A stretch of DNA of 64,000 bases from Ananas comosus. Taxonomy: Eukaryota > Streptophyta > Magnoliopsida > Poales > Bromeliaceae. Shown here in pieces: positions 33,001 to 43,363 of this stretch. The notes under the pieces are model-generated. The model was given only the letters and a program-made list of their open reading frames with translations, made no database searches and had not been told where the DNA came from. Made by a program: the position numbers and the translations under genes. Within the stretch, counting starts at the first letter, position 1; each line of letters opens with the position of its first letter. The DNA lies in the NCBI RefSeq assembly GCF_001540865.1, contig NC_033631.1, forward strand, positions 5,810,827 through 5,874,826. The letters are read 5' to 3'.

Positions 33001-34258
33001 CATCATCGTCTGCGTGGTATCAAAAGAATCGAAAGAGCCACTTTTCACTAGCCGACCAACAGATTGTAAAAGGATGATTGGAGAATGGAAATGCTTCGTG
33101 TCGCATGAAGGAGAAGAGCGATATAAGGTGGTGCTATACAAAGAGGATGCGAGCATACCGTTCCTTTGTAGTTGTGAGCGCGCAGGAAATTAAGCAGCGG
33201 GTACATGCAGTCCTTGTCCTGGAACAGTTTCGACGAGAGGTGGCGATTGAGAAACTGCACTCCGTTGCCGATGGATTTTGACTGCGAAGGGCGCGGGAAG
33301 GAAGCATTGAAGGGCTCGAAATCCAACTCCAGCTCGAAGTTGCTCTCGCTGCTGATTAAAATGAGATAAAGGGTGTCCATTCAATATCACAAAACACTTA
33401 TTAAAACAGAGTCGGGAATAAGTGAGATCATCCATATTGACGGGCTCTCTCTAAATAAAGGTTATACTTCATCATCATTTAAAGAACACGTAAGCGAGCT
33501 TTGCACTTCTAGTGTGACAATTCAATGGAGACATATACAAACTGAAACGTATCGATCTCCGACGAGAAAATGAGCATACCTTCCATTCACAAGTTGTTCC
33601 TTGAATTGCAGGTACTCGGAGACGCTCAGCTGCTCTACGGCCAGCTCGCTGACGTGCACCCTAATGTACTCCCAAACGCCGGGCCTCGGCCTGATAGCAA
33701 GAGCGACCCACGGAGGAATCACGATCGCTTCCTGAATCAAAGCAGCATAGCACACAAGTTTTATCAGATAACAGTTTGCAGGATCGATCTCGACGGGACA
33801 TTAACGAACCAAAGGAGTACGTGGACGAATTGAGTGCGATTTCTGCGTATTACCTGAGCAGCTCGAAGAACTTCTTCCAACACCGAAGGCTTCTCGACCT
33901 CACCGGTCGAGCAGGCAGCTTCGAACTCAGCGAGCAGCTGATGGCGTTGCAGCATTCCTTTTCCTTGGTTTACATACCTGGGTAGAAAAATTAAAAAAAA
34001 AAAATTCATCGAAAGGTGTTTGTTTACATACGAAGAGCCAAAAAAAAAAAAAAGGCTAAGATCTTGATATCGAAGAGAAATGCTATTCATTTCTGAATGA
34101 AGTTTCAGATGAAATTTCTTGAACAGACTACAAAATTTGGCAGCGGTAACGAAATGGTACCTGGAAAAGATGGCGATTAGTTCATTGGGATGGGCGGAGA
34201 GGGTGTCGCCGAGGCGCTCCCGGAGGCTGTGGATGCGAGTCAATTTCCGACCGGCCAT
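30031..34258 (-). CDS. SUS: Sucrose synthase, 15 exons, 812 aa
   Basis: A cytosolic GT4 glycosyltransferase that reversibly converts sucrose plus UDP to fructose and UDP-glucose, feeding starch, cellulose and respiration in sink tissues. Exons (minus strand): 34258-34161, 33977-33854, 33731-33580, 33351-33159, 33009-32891, 32790-32574, 32482-32387, 32275-32102, 32002-31886, 31792-31626, 31532-31308, 31221-30903, 30653-30409, 30313-30175, 30084-30031. All junctions are GT-AG and the sum, 2439 nt, is a whole number of codons. It starts [16 protein letters not shown] with the conserved phosphorylatable Ser11. [18 protein letters not shown], the GT-B region [14 protein letters not shown] and the E-X7-E motif EAFGLTVIE (Glu672-Glu680) are all intact. 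Length matches the family (about 805-820 aa). The C-terminus ends DGETARQRH, longer than the usual ...PLAVD. No stop or frameshift is seen, so it is the one clearly functional host gene here. Confidence 0.97.
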
Positions 34259-34593
34259 GGCTTCTCCTCTCTCTTTTCTCCTCCGAAGTACACTTGAGAA
34301 CTCAGAAGGCTTTCAAACTAGCAGAAGAGGAGGACGGAAGAAAATTACTAACAAACTTGTGATGCCAACCGAATGTTACAAGAAAAATACACAAAGTAGA
34401 GGTGGCTAAAATTGACTGGAATCTGGGATTAGACCAGACAACATCTAGAAAGAACACAAATGTCAACCAGTAATTATTACACCATTAAAACTCTTGACAA
34501 AATACTAAAGATTAGTATGCAAAATAATTAGATCAACATTGGCTTTGGCTTTTTTTCTCTCTATAATCTGTCGCTAGAACTTCATCACCTAAC

Positions 34594-34627
<34 letters not shown>

Positions 34628-34900
34628 AAATAAGAAAGGAAGGGAAGTGCAAGTAGCTTGCTTCCAATGTGCGAAGAAATTAAAAGAGGACCCAAACCCC
34701 AAGCAAGGGGTTTTAGTACAATATACTTCAGGATCATAACACAGCAAAATTACTTTCTCAGATTGAGTACCAACAAGAGGATCAGAAAAGAAGGAACACA
34801 CAAAAATAAGAAGAGGAGTAAATTACCCCACAAGGGAGTAGAAACATAAACCCAGAACAATGAGAGGAAGGTATATATATATATATATATAGTCAACTGT
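34259..34900 (-). promoter_or_regulatory. Sucrose synthase leader and probable promoter
   Basis: Upstream of the ATG on the minus strand there is a pyrimidine-rich acceptor TTCTGCTAG ending at 34318 and a possible donor GGG|GTAATTT near 34826. Together these would give the leader intron common in plant sucrose synthase genes (inference). A 29-nt A tract (about 34595-34625, T on the gene's strand) lies in the putative intron. A TATATATATATA box lies at 34871-34892, upstream of the candidate first exon. Confidence 0.45.
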
Positions 34901-35400
34901 GAGTAAATTGCCAAGTATGAATAAAATACGGCTATTTTTTCTTTTATTTTATTCTGTCAACAATCTTGCTCATCAGGAAAGGGAGGAATCCGATTAGCAT
35001 ATACTAACTTATCCAATGGCTGCTTTCATTTGATTAAATTAAATAACTTGCTTAGAAGGATCGCTCCATTACCAAAACTGGATCTTTCCAAATCAGAAAT
35101 CCGCTAAATTCCTAATACACAAGTTTGGTTGCTCGCATTTCAACTTGTATTCCAAGTTTAAAGGAGTACAATAATTGAATATGACCGTTCCTAGCGCATG
35201 TGACATAAGATTTGATGATTCATACATGAAAATCCGAATTTGAAATCAAACTATTTTATATTTTTACCTAAGTTAATAGAATATAATTATAAATAAATAA
35301 TTGTACATAAAAAGATAATGTTAACTATCATTCACTCTTGAATGAAAAAAATAAAAATAATCTATCACTCTCAACTATATACTGCAATATAGAATATATA
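34901..35400. other. No gene recognised
   Basis: AT-rich upstream sequence of sucrose synthase. No open frame or repeat of note. Confidence 0.6.
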
Positions 35401-35412
35401 TATATATAATGT

Positions 35413-35661
35413 AGAGCTACTATGCTATCGGAAGTATAAAGTAGTTGGTGCTTTCGATTTTTTAGTCCTTGGATCAAAAATTCTACAGCTAGGATGATAG
35501 CGGTCCCTTTAGGGTTGGGTGGTTTCCCTAGGATTGAGTGATCTCCATTAGTTAATAATATTAATCTAATGATTAGAAATAATTAATGTAGTTGATGTAA
35601 AGGCTAAAAAATCAGAAGCACCAACTATGTTATACTGTTCCGATAGTATAATAAGCTTTAC

Positions 35662-35663
<2 letters not shown>
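35413..35663. mobile_element. Small MITE in a TA tract
   Basis: Left GTAGAGCTACTATGCTATCGGAAGTAT and right, inverted, TAGTAAAGCTTATTATACTATCGGAA share (A)GCTNATNATACTATCGGAA-like termini, and CACCAACTA/TAGTTGGTGC just inside pair exactly. About 250 bp, TA microsatellite on both sides. Internally it resembles the small MITE at 51598-51843 (GATAGCGGTCCCTTTAGGGTTG versus ATAGTGGTTCTTTAGGGTTG). Confidence 0.72.
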
Positions 35664-35695
<32 letters not shown>

Positions 35696-35720
35696 ATATT
35701 AATATATATATATATTTAAT
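35664..35720. repeat. (TA)n tract
   Basis: Nearly pure TA dinucleotides following the small MITE. Confidence 0.9.
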
Positions 35721-37757
35721 TGTATTTACAATTAAGAAATTTAAATATAATAGAGAAAATAACATTCTGAAAAAGGAAAAAAAAAAGAGAAAAAGGAAAA
35801 GTTAGTGGTGAGAAGATCCAGGAAGTGATAAAGGAAGGGAACAAGAAAAAAAAGGAATGCGTTCTCGAAATCTCGTTTGGGTGGGAAAGAAAGAGCGGAA
35901 AAAGGAAACAATAGATACATCAAACACAAAGAAGCATTATTCTCTTTCCCAGGAGGAAAAAAACAGGTTCGACTAAATAAGCAGAGTAGTAGTGCAACAA
36001 CACCTATCGTACACGAAACACCCACAACAAGAGAAGTTGCAATTTTAGGACAAAAGAGAGAAAAGAAGCATTTTGAAGAAGAACCCGAAGGAACTACTGG
36101 CATAATCAACGTGTTTAAGCCAAAAATAAGAGGTGAAACAAAAAAATTAAAGGAAATGGGTACCTTACACAAAAAAGAAAACAGAAAAGGGAGCAAAGTA
36201 AATGGATGGGACAATGAATGGAGTGTCGAATAATGGGGAGAATGGGGAGGCTTATATAGAACCCAAGATCAAGCGCTTTTAATTGGTTGTGTGGGTGGGG
36301 GTTCTAACAAGTTATGACGTGGAAAAAAGCGCTTTCCACGAGTCGGCGTTAGTAGAGGTCCTCTTCAATGGGCGCTTACGAATTATAAGCAGGGGAGGCA
36401 GAAGCACGCCCAATAAGCTTTTCCTTTTTGTTGTTGTTAAATTAATGAAGAAAAGTTTTAAAGAGCTTTTCCTTGTTCTTCAGAAAACTGCTTTTGGAAT
36501 CAGCTTATTTTTTGGCTTCCTGTTTTGAGATTATGATGCGTGATTGCAGACAATCGCGATTGGACCTTTTTCTAACTTGTAGTTCATGTTTTATTATATG
36601 GGTTCTTTTTTATCTGTGTAGTTTAGGATTTAGGATAAGCAGATTAAACAAATCATTCCTCCTGAGACAAAAGTGCTTAGGGCCGTATTACGTACGAAAA
36701 TAAATTAATATGGCATTTGTAGGCAAAGTAATTTTTCTGTAATTCCAAACAAAATCTAAATTTTGTGTTTGAACTAGTTGAACGTTATATTAAGAGGTTA
36801 AAAATGTACGGGGACACAATCGATTATGTAGACCCTTTAGAAACCGACCTCTTAACTGTTTCGCTAATTTTCTTATCAGACATTCTCGAGTATCATATTT
36901 TTTTTATTTAACCTTTTATATTTAATTAAGTTAAAATTTTTATTGGTTATTAAACCGTTCGTTGGTTAAAATTTTTAAGGCAAAAATCACTTAATTCCGA
37001 GAAACCAAAGGCTTAATAAAAGAAAGATAAAATTTAAGGGAGTCTTCTCAAAATTGCATATACGTTAGGGGTCTCCGTACATTTCTTTAAAGTCGATGCC
37101 AAGTTTTCAACTCTTCCTCCCTTGATTTGAATTTTTTTTATCCTATTTCTTTATTTATTTATTTTTTCTAAGTTTTGTTTCTTGAGGAGCTTGTGTGGAT
37201 TTTACATTGTACATGAGAGTTGAGAGTTGCGTGTTGGAATTCTGGAGCGTGCAAGGACTTTGGTCGGGTCTGTTTTCGGGCAGCCGGATGGGCTAGCTGG
37301 TTGGACATAGCTGTCTGTCTCCCTTTTGCCCGAAATTTCCGTGTTTGTTTAGTTGACCTAACTCTCATACATTTTACTGGTTTGACCCTCCAGATTTCGA
37401 AGCCCTCTAATTTGTATTACCTGCACGGCATGTACAAGCCTCCCAAAATCTGCAAGATAAAAATTTGAAATTAAAATCCAACTAATTTACCAGGTGTATT
37501 TTGTGATATCTAAAAAAGGCTAGATGCTACAAATTAATATGTTTACACCTAATTTTGACGCCGAGGAGGGAGTTTCGACGCATAATTTGATCAGTTTCTG
37601 TAGATAGACTATAATAAAAACCATTTCAAACAGGAATTCCGGTGAGACTTGAAAAATTCAAAATTATAAAAAGTTCAAAATTCAAAAGTAGATGCTGGAG
37701 GATACAGAACCACGTGAAACTTACAAGAGCAATTCAAGAAAATAATACATAACCATC
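35721..37757. other. No gene recognised
   Basis: AT-rich sequence with scattered short open frames on both strands (for example 35877-36233 plus and its antisense) that show no domain, no codon-like composition and no splice context I can support. Probably intergenic. Confidence 0.5.
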
Positions 37758-38555
37758 CTGTTTGGCAATCACCCTCAATGCAGCTTGTTGGGCCAATAAG
37801 ACGCGGCCAAGTGGTACACCGGTACTCCACCTAACTCTGTTCTTTAATGATAAGGATTTTACAGTGCACCGGGAGTATCGGAAGAAATTCCAAGTAATCA
37901 CCGTGCGAATTAAGGGAGGTTACAATAACCGGGAGCGGTTACACAAGCGGTTCTGATCGGCTGAAAGTGGCCCGGAAAAACAGGGGTAGTGGCCGATCAC
38001 GTACAACAATAACTGATCAACAAGGGCGATCTATAAATAGGCCAATAACACCCTAAAAAGGGTATTTTCTTCGAGAATAGAAGACCACCTTTATTTTTCC
38101 TGCAATTTCACCGCATTTTCTAGGAGTAGTTTACTTGTAATCCTTTCCTTTTCCGCATTTACTGTTTTTCTCTAGGAGTAGAATCTTAATTAGATCAACC
38201 GAGTCTATATGCCCTCAGACACACTCAACCCTTGTACTTTTTCCACAAGTCATTTTCAATATATATAAAGGCATTCGGCTTTTTCGGCCGACTAGTTTCT
38301 GTGCTATTCCATCCATTCGGCTCATCAGCCGACCCTAGTCCTGTGCAATCCATACATTCGGCTCATTCAGCCGAACCAGTTTTAGAGTGAAGATTTTCGA
38401 ATTCGGCTGATACGATCGCTCATCAGCCGAATCACTTGATCAAGTCGAATGGCGCAAACTTCGAGGGTCATTAATCGTAGCCGCTCCTAGTCCCTACACT
38501 CCTCACGAGGAAGATCTTTGACCAGATCAAGGATCAGGACGTTCGGCTCCTAACA
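37758..38555 (+). mobile_element. 5' LTR of the Tat-lineage gypsy element (start approximate)
   Basis: The right end ...CTCCTAACA precedes the PBS. A TATA box CTATAAATAGG (38030-38040) and leader follow GTGGCCGATCACGTACAAC, and the region is rich in TTCGGCTCATCAGCCGA inverted motifs (38270-38440). The 5' end is set at TGTTTGGCAATC (37758), although TGTTGGGCC at 37786 is an alternative. No matching 3' LTR was found, so the element is 3'-truncated. Confidence 0.6.
38270..38440. repeat. Cluster of CGGCTCATCAGCCGA hairpin motifs in the LTR
   Basis: TTCGGCT...AGCCGAA occurs repeatedly (CATTCGGCTTTTTCGGCCGA, TCGGCTCATCAGCCGA, TCGGCTCATTCAGCCGAA, TCATCAGCCGAATC). Each is a small palindrome just downstream of the TATA box, so the RNA leader would contain several short hairpins. 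Confidence 0.75.
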
Positions 38556-38559
38556 ATTT

Positions 38560-38577
38560 TTGGCACGCCCGGTGGGA
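38560..38577 (+). other. Primer-binding site of the Tat element
   Basis: TTGGCACGCCCGGTGGGA directly follows the LTR end at 38555 after a short spacer. This type of PBS (TGGCNCGCC...) is usual in Tat-lineage elements and differs from the initiator-Met site of the other gypsy elements here. The matching tRNA species was not checked. Confidence 0.6.
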
Positions 38578-38615
38578 CACCAAATTAGGTAAATTTATAT
38601 ATATTTCTTGAAGTT

Positions 38616-39587
38616 ATGGCTGATGATAACGCCATGAATTTACGCAATAGGGTCGTTCCTAGAAACTCCGGGAGCGATCAACCCAGCAATTCGGATAATA
38701 CTGGAGAATGCCAAGTGGTCTTGCCTGCCGAGGGTGAGACTAGTGGTCAATCTGGCCAACAAGAGCCTAGCTTGGCTCAAGCGCTTTGACAAATGACACG
38801 GGTCCTACTAGTACTGGACCAAAATAGTCATAGAAGCACTATACGGTTAGACACAGTGTTGGCCGCGATCACGGCCTCTAACGAGAATATCGCTCAAATA
38901 GGGCAATTATTGACTCGTAACGAGCAACCAGTAACAGGTTTACAAGGGCTTGTGATAACGTCAGTGTTACAAAATCCAGTAACACCGACAAATGGTCAGT
39001 CCCAATATCAGAGGGCACCATTTCAAGCGGCCTATAGACTGGCTGTTGTTAATGCCGGTCAGCAGCCAGAAATAGCATGGGGATTATCACCTCCTCCGCC
39101 AATAGCAGCATATCAGCCCCAAAATGTAGGGGCTAGAGTTGGAGGGCAAGCCCCAAACATACAAGGAGTAAACCCTATGGTACATAATTTACCACCAAGA
39201 CCGAATGTAGCACAACAACAACTCCCCTTCCAGGGGAACAATAACGAAATATACGCACAAATTGAAGAAGCTATCTGAAATACTTTCGGAGTAGGCGCGA
39301 GGCCGGCAATGCGGCCTGTGTTTAGATCACCTTACACTGTGAATATAGACGCAGAGCACCCTTATCCGACAAATTGAAAAATATCGAAGTTTGACAAATT
39401 TTTCGGAGATGAGATCAAAAATACGGTCGAACATGTTGGACGGTTTACGGCACAATGCCGAGAAGTTGCGGCGGATCCATTTTTTAAATTGAGATTGTTT
39501 AACACCTCGTTAAGCAAGACAGCTTTTACTTGGTATACGAGTCTACCGGCTAACTTCGTCCGAGATTGGGACGAATTAAAAAGAAAG
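38616..39587 (+). pseudogene. Tat gypsy gag, N-terminal segment
   Basis: ATG 38616 (MADDNAMNLRNRVVPRNSGS) opens a gag whose frame is broken by TGA at 38787, 39276 and 39377. Each would be one transition from Arg or Trp. The core retrotransposon gag begins at KFDKFFGDEIKNTVEHVGRF and AFTWYTSLPANFVRDWDELK. It is interrupted at KRKC by the solo LTR and resumes at 42283 with CHEQFYRLEPELSVANLAHF. Confidence 0.85.
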
Positions 39588-42277
39588 TGTCACGCACCGA
39601 GCCCGATCCTTTTGGCAAGTTCGAGCGCGTCGAACAGACGCCGAACGGATAGAGCCTCTCTTGTCCGCCCAAGGGTCAACAACAGGTACAGATAGAGTAT
39701 AAAATTAGCACTTGCGGAAGCATACAAAATGGCTTGCACGAGGGCAAGCAATAGCCAAAGTGAAAGTACTAAACTAAACCTCAACAAGTAATATGATTAA
39801 CTTTAAATCACATACATGTATACTACTTTAATCAAGTTACTTTACATGCTCTTTCATTATTTCTTTTTACATCACAATGCTCCAAAATATAACCTTTGAC
39901 ATTTAAAGTAAATATCTTTTACATCGTACTCATAAGCATCTAGAATCATCAAATACAAAAGATGATAGTAAAGGGAATGCAACTACAAAATATGAAACCA
40001 TCTCGGGTGGTCTCTATCTGGGGCGCGATGCCCTTACCGCGGTCGTCCGCTGGCTCGCTCGGTCCCGGCTCTGTGAAAAATGGGGTGTGAGAACTACAAC
40101 AAAGTTCCTAGTGGGTTCGGCAACCAACCACGCCGACTTTCCCACTAGGTCTAAATCAGGCATAATAGAAGAACAGATAGATAGTAACCAACTAAACAAA
40201 TGCAGCTAATATGCCTGAACAATAAGTAATGCAATGCTCGATAGAATACTCATGATGAATGCAAGATCATATTTTCATTACCCAATCTCTTGGCTAACCC
40301 GTAGGTTTCGCCCTCAAGAGACTCACCAAGTCAAATCCAAAGTATCGGGGAGATTACTACGCCCGACGGGACCGTCCTCTGGGGAGACTACTACGACCAG
40401 TGATGACAACTCTGGAGCACATCGCCCGAGGGGGAGTTACCACCCTCGAGCAAGGACTTACAGGTGAGTATGATCCAATCCTTAACTATAAAGATGTCAA
40501 GTTCAATCAATTCCTTAACTATAATAAAATAATGCACATATGACCCTTAACTTTAAGGTTGCTATGTCATAATGTCATAATGTTACTTTCGATTTTCACC
40601 TGCATTCTTTGACTTACACTAGTGTCATACACACTACTTTGTTCTTGGTACTCATCTACTCATGTCACACTTGTTTTCTAATTGTTCAACTTTAGTGTTC
40701 TTGGCTCTTCAATGTCACTCACTACCTTTATGTCAACATGTCACACTTGTTCTCTAATCCACTAAGTTTTTGTCATTTTTCATGCATTCATAGGGTTTAT
40801 AAATTCTCACTTGTATTTCACATACATTTGAACTCACAACATGCAATAAGAAGCTTATAATAACCCTACTTGCAATATGCTCAATACATACAAATGCTCA
40901 AATATGACACTTTAGACATAAAAGAAATTTCGAGATCTTTGGTATGCACCATCCTCTTTGGTATGCACCATCCACCTTGTATGGTTGCAAAGGTACTACG
41001 GTGAATTTCTTGGAATTTTTGAAGCCCTACTTTTTCGCCTGGGGCAAAACGAATCCAAATTAGGCTTTTTCTCAATAACTTTATCTAAACCTTTTCGTAA
41101 TGTCAAACGGAGTTGTCCCACGCGTCGGGAATACCCCTAATTAGGTTTCTACAAGATCAATTTGTCTTAGAAACTCTCTAGGGTAAAAGCCCCAAATTCT
41201 ATGTCCTAACAATACCATTTGCTCAATCCTAGGTTTTGATCTCTAAAATAAACAAAAGAAAGCTTGTCCAATATCTAGAAGCTCATTCAGAACTATTTAA
41301 ATCATTTCTAGAGTTTAGAATGCAAACCTTAAAAATTCACCATTAGAGCACTTGAAGAAAACTAGGGTTTTCATGCGTTCTAAGTCATTACTAGGTTTCT
41401 ATGCATGAGAGAAGATCAAAACTTAGTTTTCTAGGGCTTAAAACCAAACCCTAAACCTATTGTCACAAAACACCTCACCTTAGCCCAAAGCTCTCCAATG
41501 TCCACCTTGTAGGAGAGATATCAAGCCTTCAAAACCACCAAAATTCCTTCAAAAACCCTTCTTCTCTTTCCTCTCCTTGCTTCTTGGAGATATTTCTAGA
41601 GAGGAAAGAGAAAAATGAGAGGGAGATGAGTGTTGGCTGTAGGAGAGGGAGAGAGAGGTGTTGGGGTGTTTTATAAGGTGCTACAATTGCATCTAGGGCC
41701 CCATTTCTTTTTATTTGCAGCAGACCAAATTGGTGCTGCCAGACCAAAGTTTACCGGTACACGGGATTTTGTACCGCTACATTTTCTGCGCAGAGGCAAC
41801 CCGAGAGCAAGGTTCTCGATTTTTACCAAAGTGTACCGGTACACACCAGGGGTGTACCGGTACATTTCCATGAAAAATCAAACCTGAGAGCAAACTCTTG
41901 TCGGTCTGCAGGGCTCTACCGGTGACAACTCGATGGTTGTACCGGTACACTTTGCCCAGAATGCTGATTTTGCGCCGTTTTCGATTCTGTTTCCCGTCGG
42001 TCGATGTTAAAACCCTTTTAACTCTTTTAGAACTCCTTCTTAACCCTTCCAACATTGTTAGAATGCTTAATTGGACATACGCAACTATTTCTTTTGCATT
42101 GTTCACTTTTAAATCGCGCCGAGCAATGCTAAAACTTGCTTAACACTCTCGGGACTCGATTTTCACCCTTCCAACATTGTTGGAATGTCAACCGGACTTT
42201 GTTCATCCATTTTTCTCGGTATTTTAACCAATTTGGCCAAAGTTCGATAATCACTATGGAGGTTTCGATACGTTACA
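39588..42277 (-). mobile_element. Complete solo LTR inserted in Tat gag, 5-bp TSD GAAAG
   Basis: 2690 bp, TGTCACGCACCGAGCCC to ...TACGTTACA, flanked by GAAAG at 39583-39587 and 42278-42282. On its own (minus) strand: GTACCGGTAC array (41950-41750), TATAAAA box (about 41670), donor AAG|GTGAGGTG (41478), stem-loop GAACTACAACAAAGTTC (40089-40106), acceptor ATTTTTCACAG (40071), LTR end. Same family as the other TGTCACGC LTRs though diverged. The gag sequence on each side rejoins exactly when LTR and one duplication are removed. Confidence 0.94.
41750..41955. promoter_or_regulatory. GTACCGGTAC palindrome array in the solo LTR
   Basis: Perfect or near copies at about 41753 (TTACCGGTACAC), 41832 (GTACCGGTACAC), 41850 (GTACCGGTACAT), 41917 (CTACCGGTGAC) and 41940 (GTACCGGTACAC), upstream of the LTR TATA box. 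Parallel to the array at 12138-12400. Confidence 0.72.
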
Positions 42278-42282
42278 GAAAG

Positions 42283-42854
42283 TGTCATGAACAATTTTAC
42301 AGATTAGAACCAGAATTGTCGGTAGCTAATCTTGCTCATTTTAAACAGAGAACAGGAGAATCAGTTGAAGAGTACTTAAACTGATTCAAAACGGCCAGAA
42401 GCCATTATTTTGTAAGGATGCCAGAATCAGAATTCGCCAAGATGGCATTTAACGGTTTACACTTCAAGATAAAAGATCATTTCAAAGATAAGTATTTTTC
42501 AAATCTATTCAATTTGGGAGTTTGGGTTGCTCAATATGAGCAATTCCGAAAAGGAAACAACGAGGATCGGCCCAGATGGAGCCGAAACAAAGATTGAAAC
42601 AAAGGAAAAGAAAAGAGTATCTTTTTCCTTGAAAAATCTTCGGCTCATGAGGAGCCAAATATGTATGAAGAAACGGATGATTCGGCTGATGAAGCCGAAA
42701 TTTATGTAGCGGAAATGGTAAAAGGCTGCCAACCATATAAGTGTGCTTTGTTAAAGCCTGCTAAATCAAGCGAGGCAAAAGCACGAGTTTCGGCATATAC
42801 TTATTCATTTGATGTATCAAAGACCGATTTGATTTTTGATCGGTTGTTAAAAGA
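42283..42854 (+). pseudogene. Tat gypsy gag, middle segment
   Basis: This continues the gag core after the solo LTR: LEPELSVANLAHFKQRTGES, EEYLN*FKTARSHYF, GLHFKIKDHFKDKYF. In-frame TGA stops (at about 42382 and 42597) again replace Arg/Trp-type codons. It is interrupted after DRLLK by a CACTA MITE. Confidence 0.82.
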
Positions 42855-43363
42855 CACTACAACAAAAACAGTCTATAGTGACACTTTTAAATGTCGGTAC
42901 AGGTCAAAAAAAGTGCTGCTGGCTAAATTATCGACACTTTTAAAAAATATTGCTATATGTGGGGTCGCTAGGTATATAGTGACAGTTAAAGAGTGTCGCT
43001 CTAGCCTAAAAAAAGTGCTGCTAATTTACCAACACTTATTTAAAAATTTAGCAACTGCTGGAACTCTACCTCGTTGGCTGCGGTGGCAGAGGAGGACGAG
43101 AGGGAAGGGCTCTTCGTCTAGAATTTCAGTAGATTGAGTAAGGGAGGAGGGGAGATGATAATCGATTTTTTTTTTTTTATTTGTAATCAGGCCAAATGGA
43201 CTAGGTAGGATGGGTTGAGTAGAGTAACCTTTTATTTTTGGTTAGATTGTGCTTTATATTTAGGCATTAGTAGATTTTTTTTTTTTAAGTTTTGGCATAA
43301 ATGGGACACTTACACAAAAGTGTCCCAAAACATGTGTCCCTATAACCTAATTCTGTTGTAGGA
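42855..43363. mobile_element. CACTA MITE in Tat gag, TSD AGA (second copy)
   Basis: Starts CACTACAACAAAAACAGTC and ends ...CTAATTCTGTTGTAGGA, with AGA on each side (42852-42854 and 43364-43366). It is the inverse-orientation relative of 17718-18229, with the same internal order (GTGGGGTCGCTAGGTATATAG and so on). The last two bases of the right terminus are changed. No coding capacity. Confidence 0.87.

Noticed and set aside
34595..34625. Poly-A tract as evidence of a retroposed gene
   Set aside because: It lies in the putative leader intron of a multi-exon sucrose synthase gene, so it is a simple repeat.
35741..36233. Opposed ORFs of 157 and 118 codons
   Set aside because: Low-complexity Phe/Lys-rich translations of A-rich/T-rich sequence, mutually antisense, no domain.
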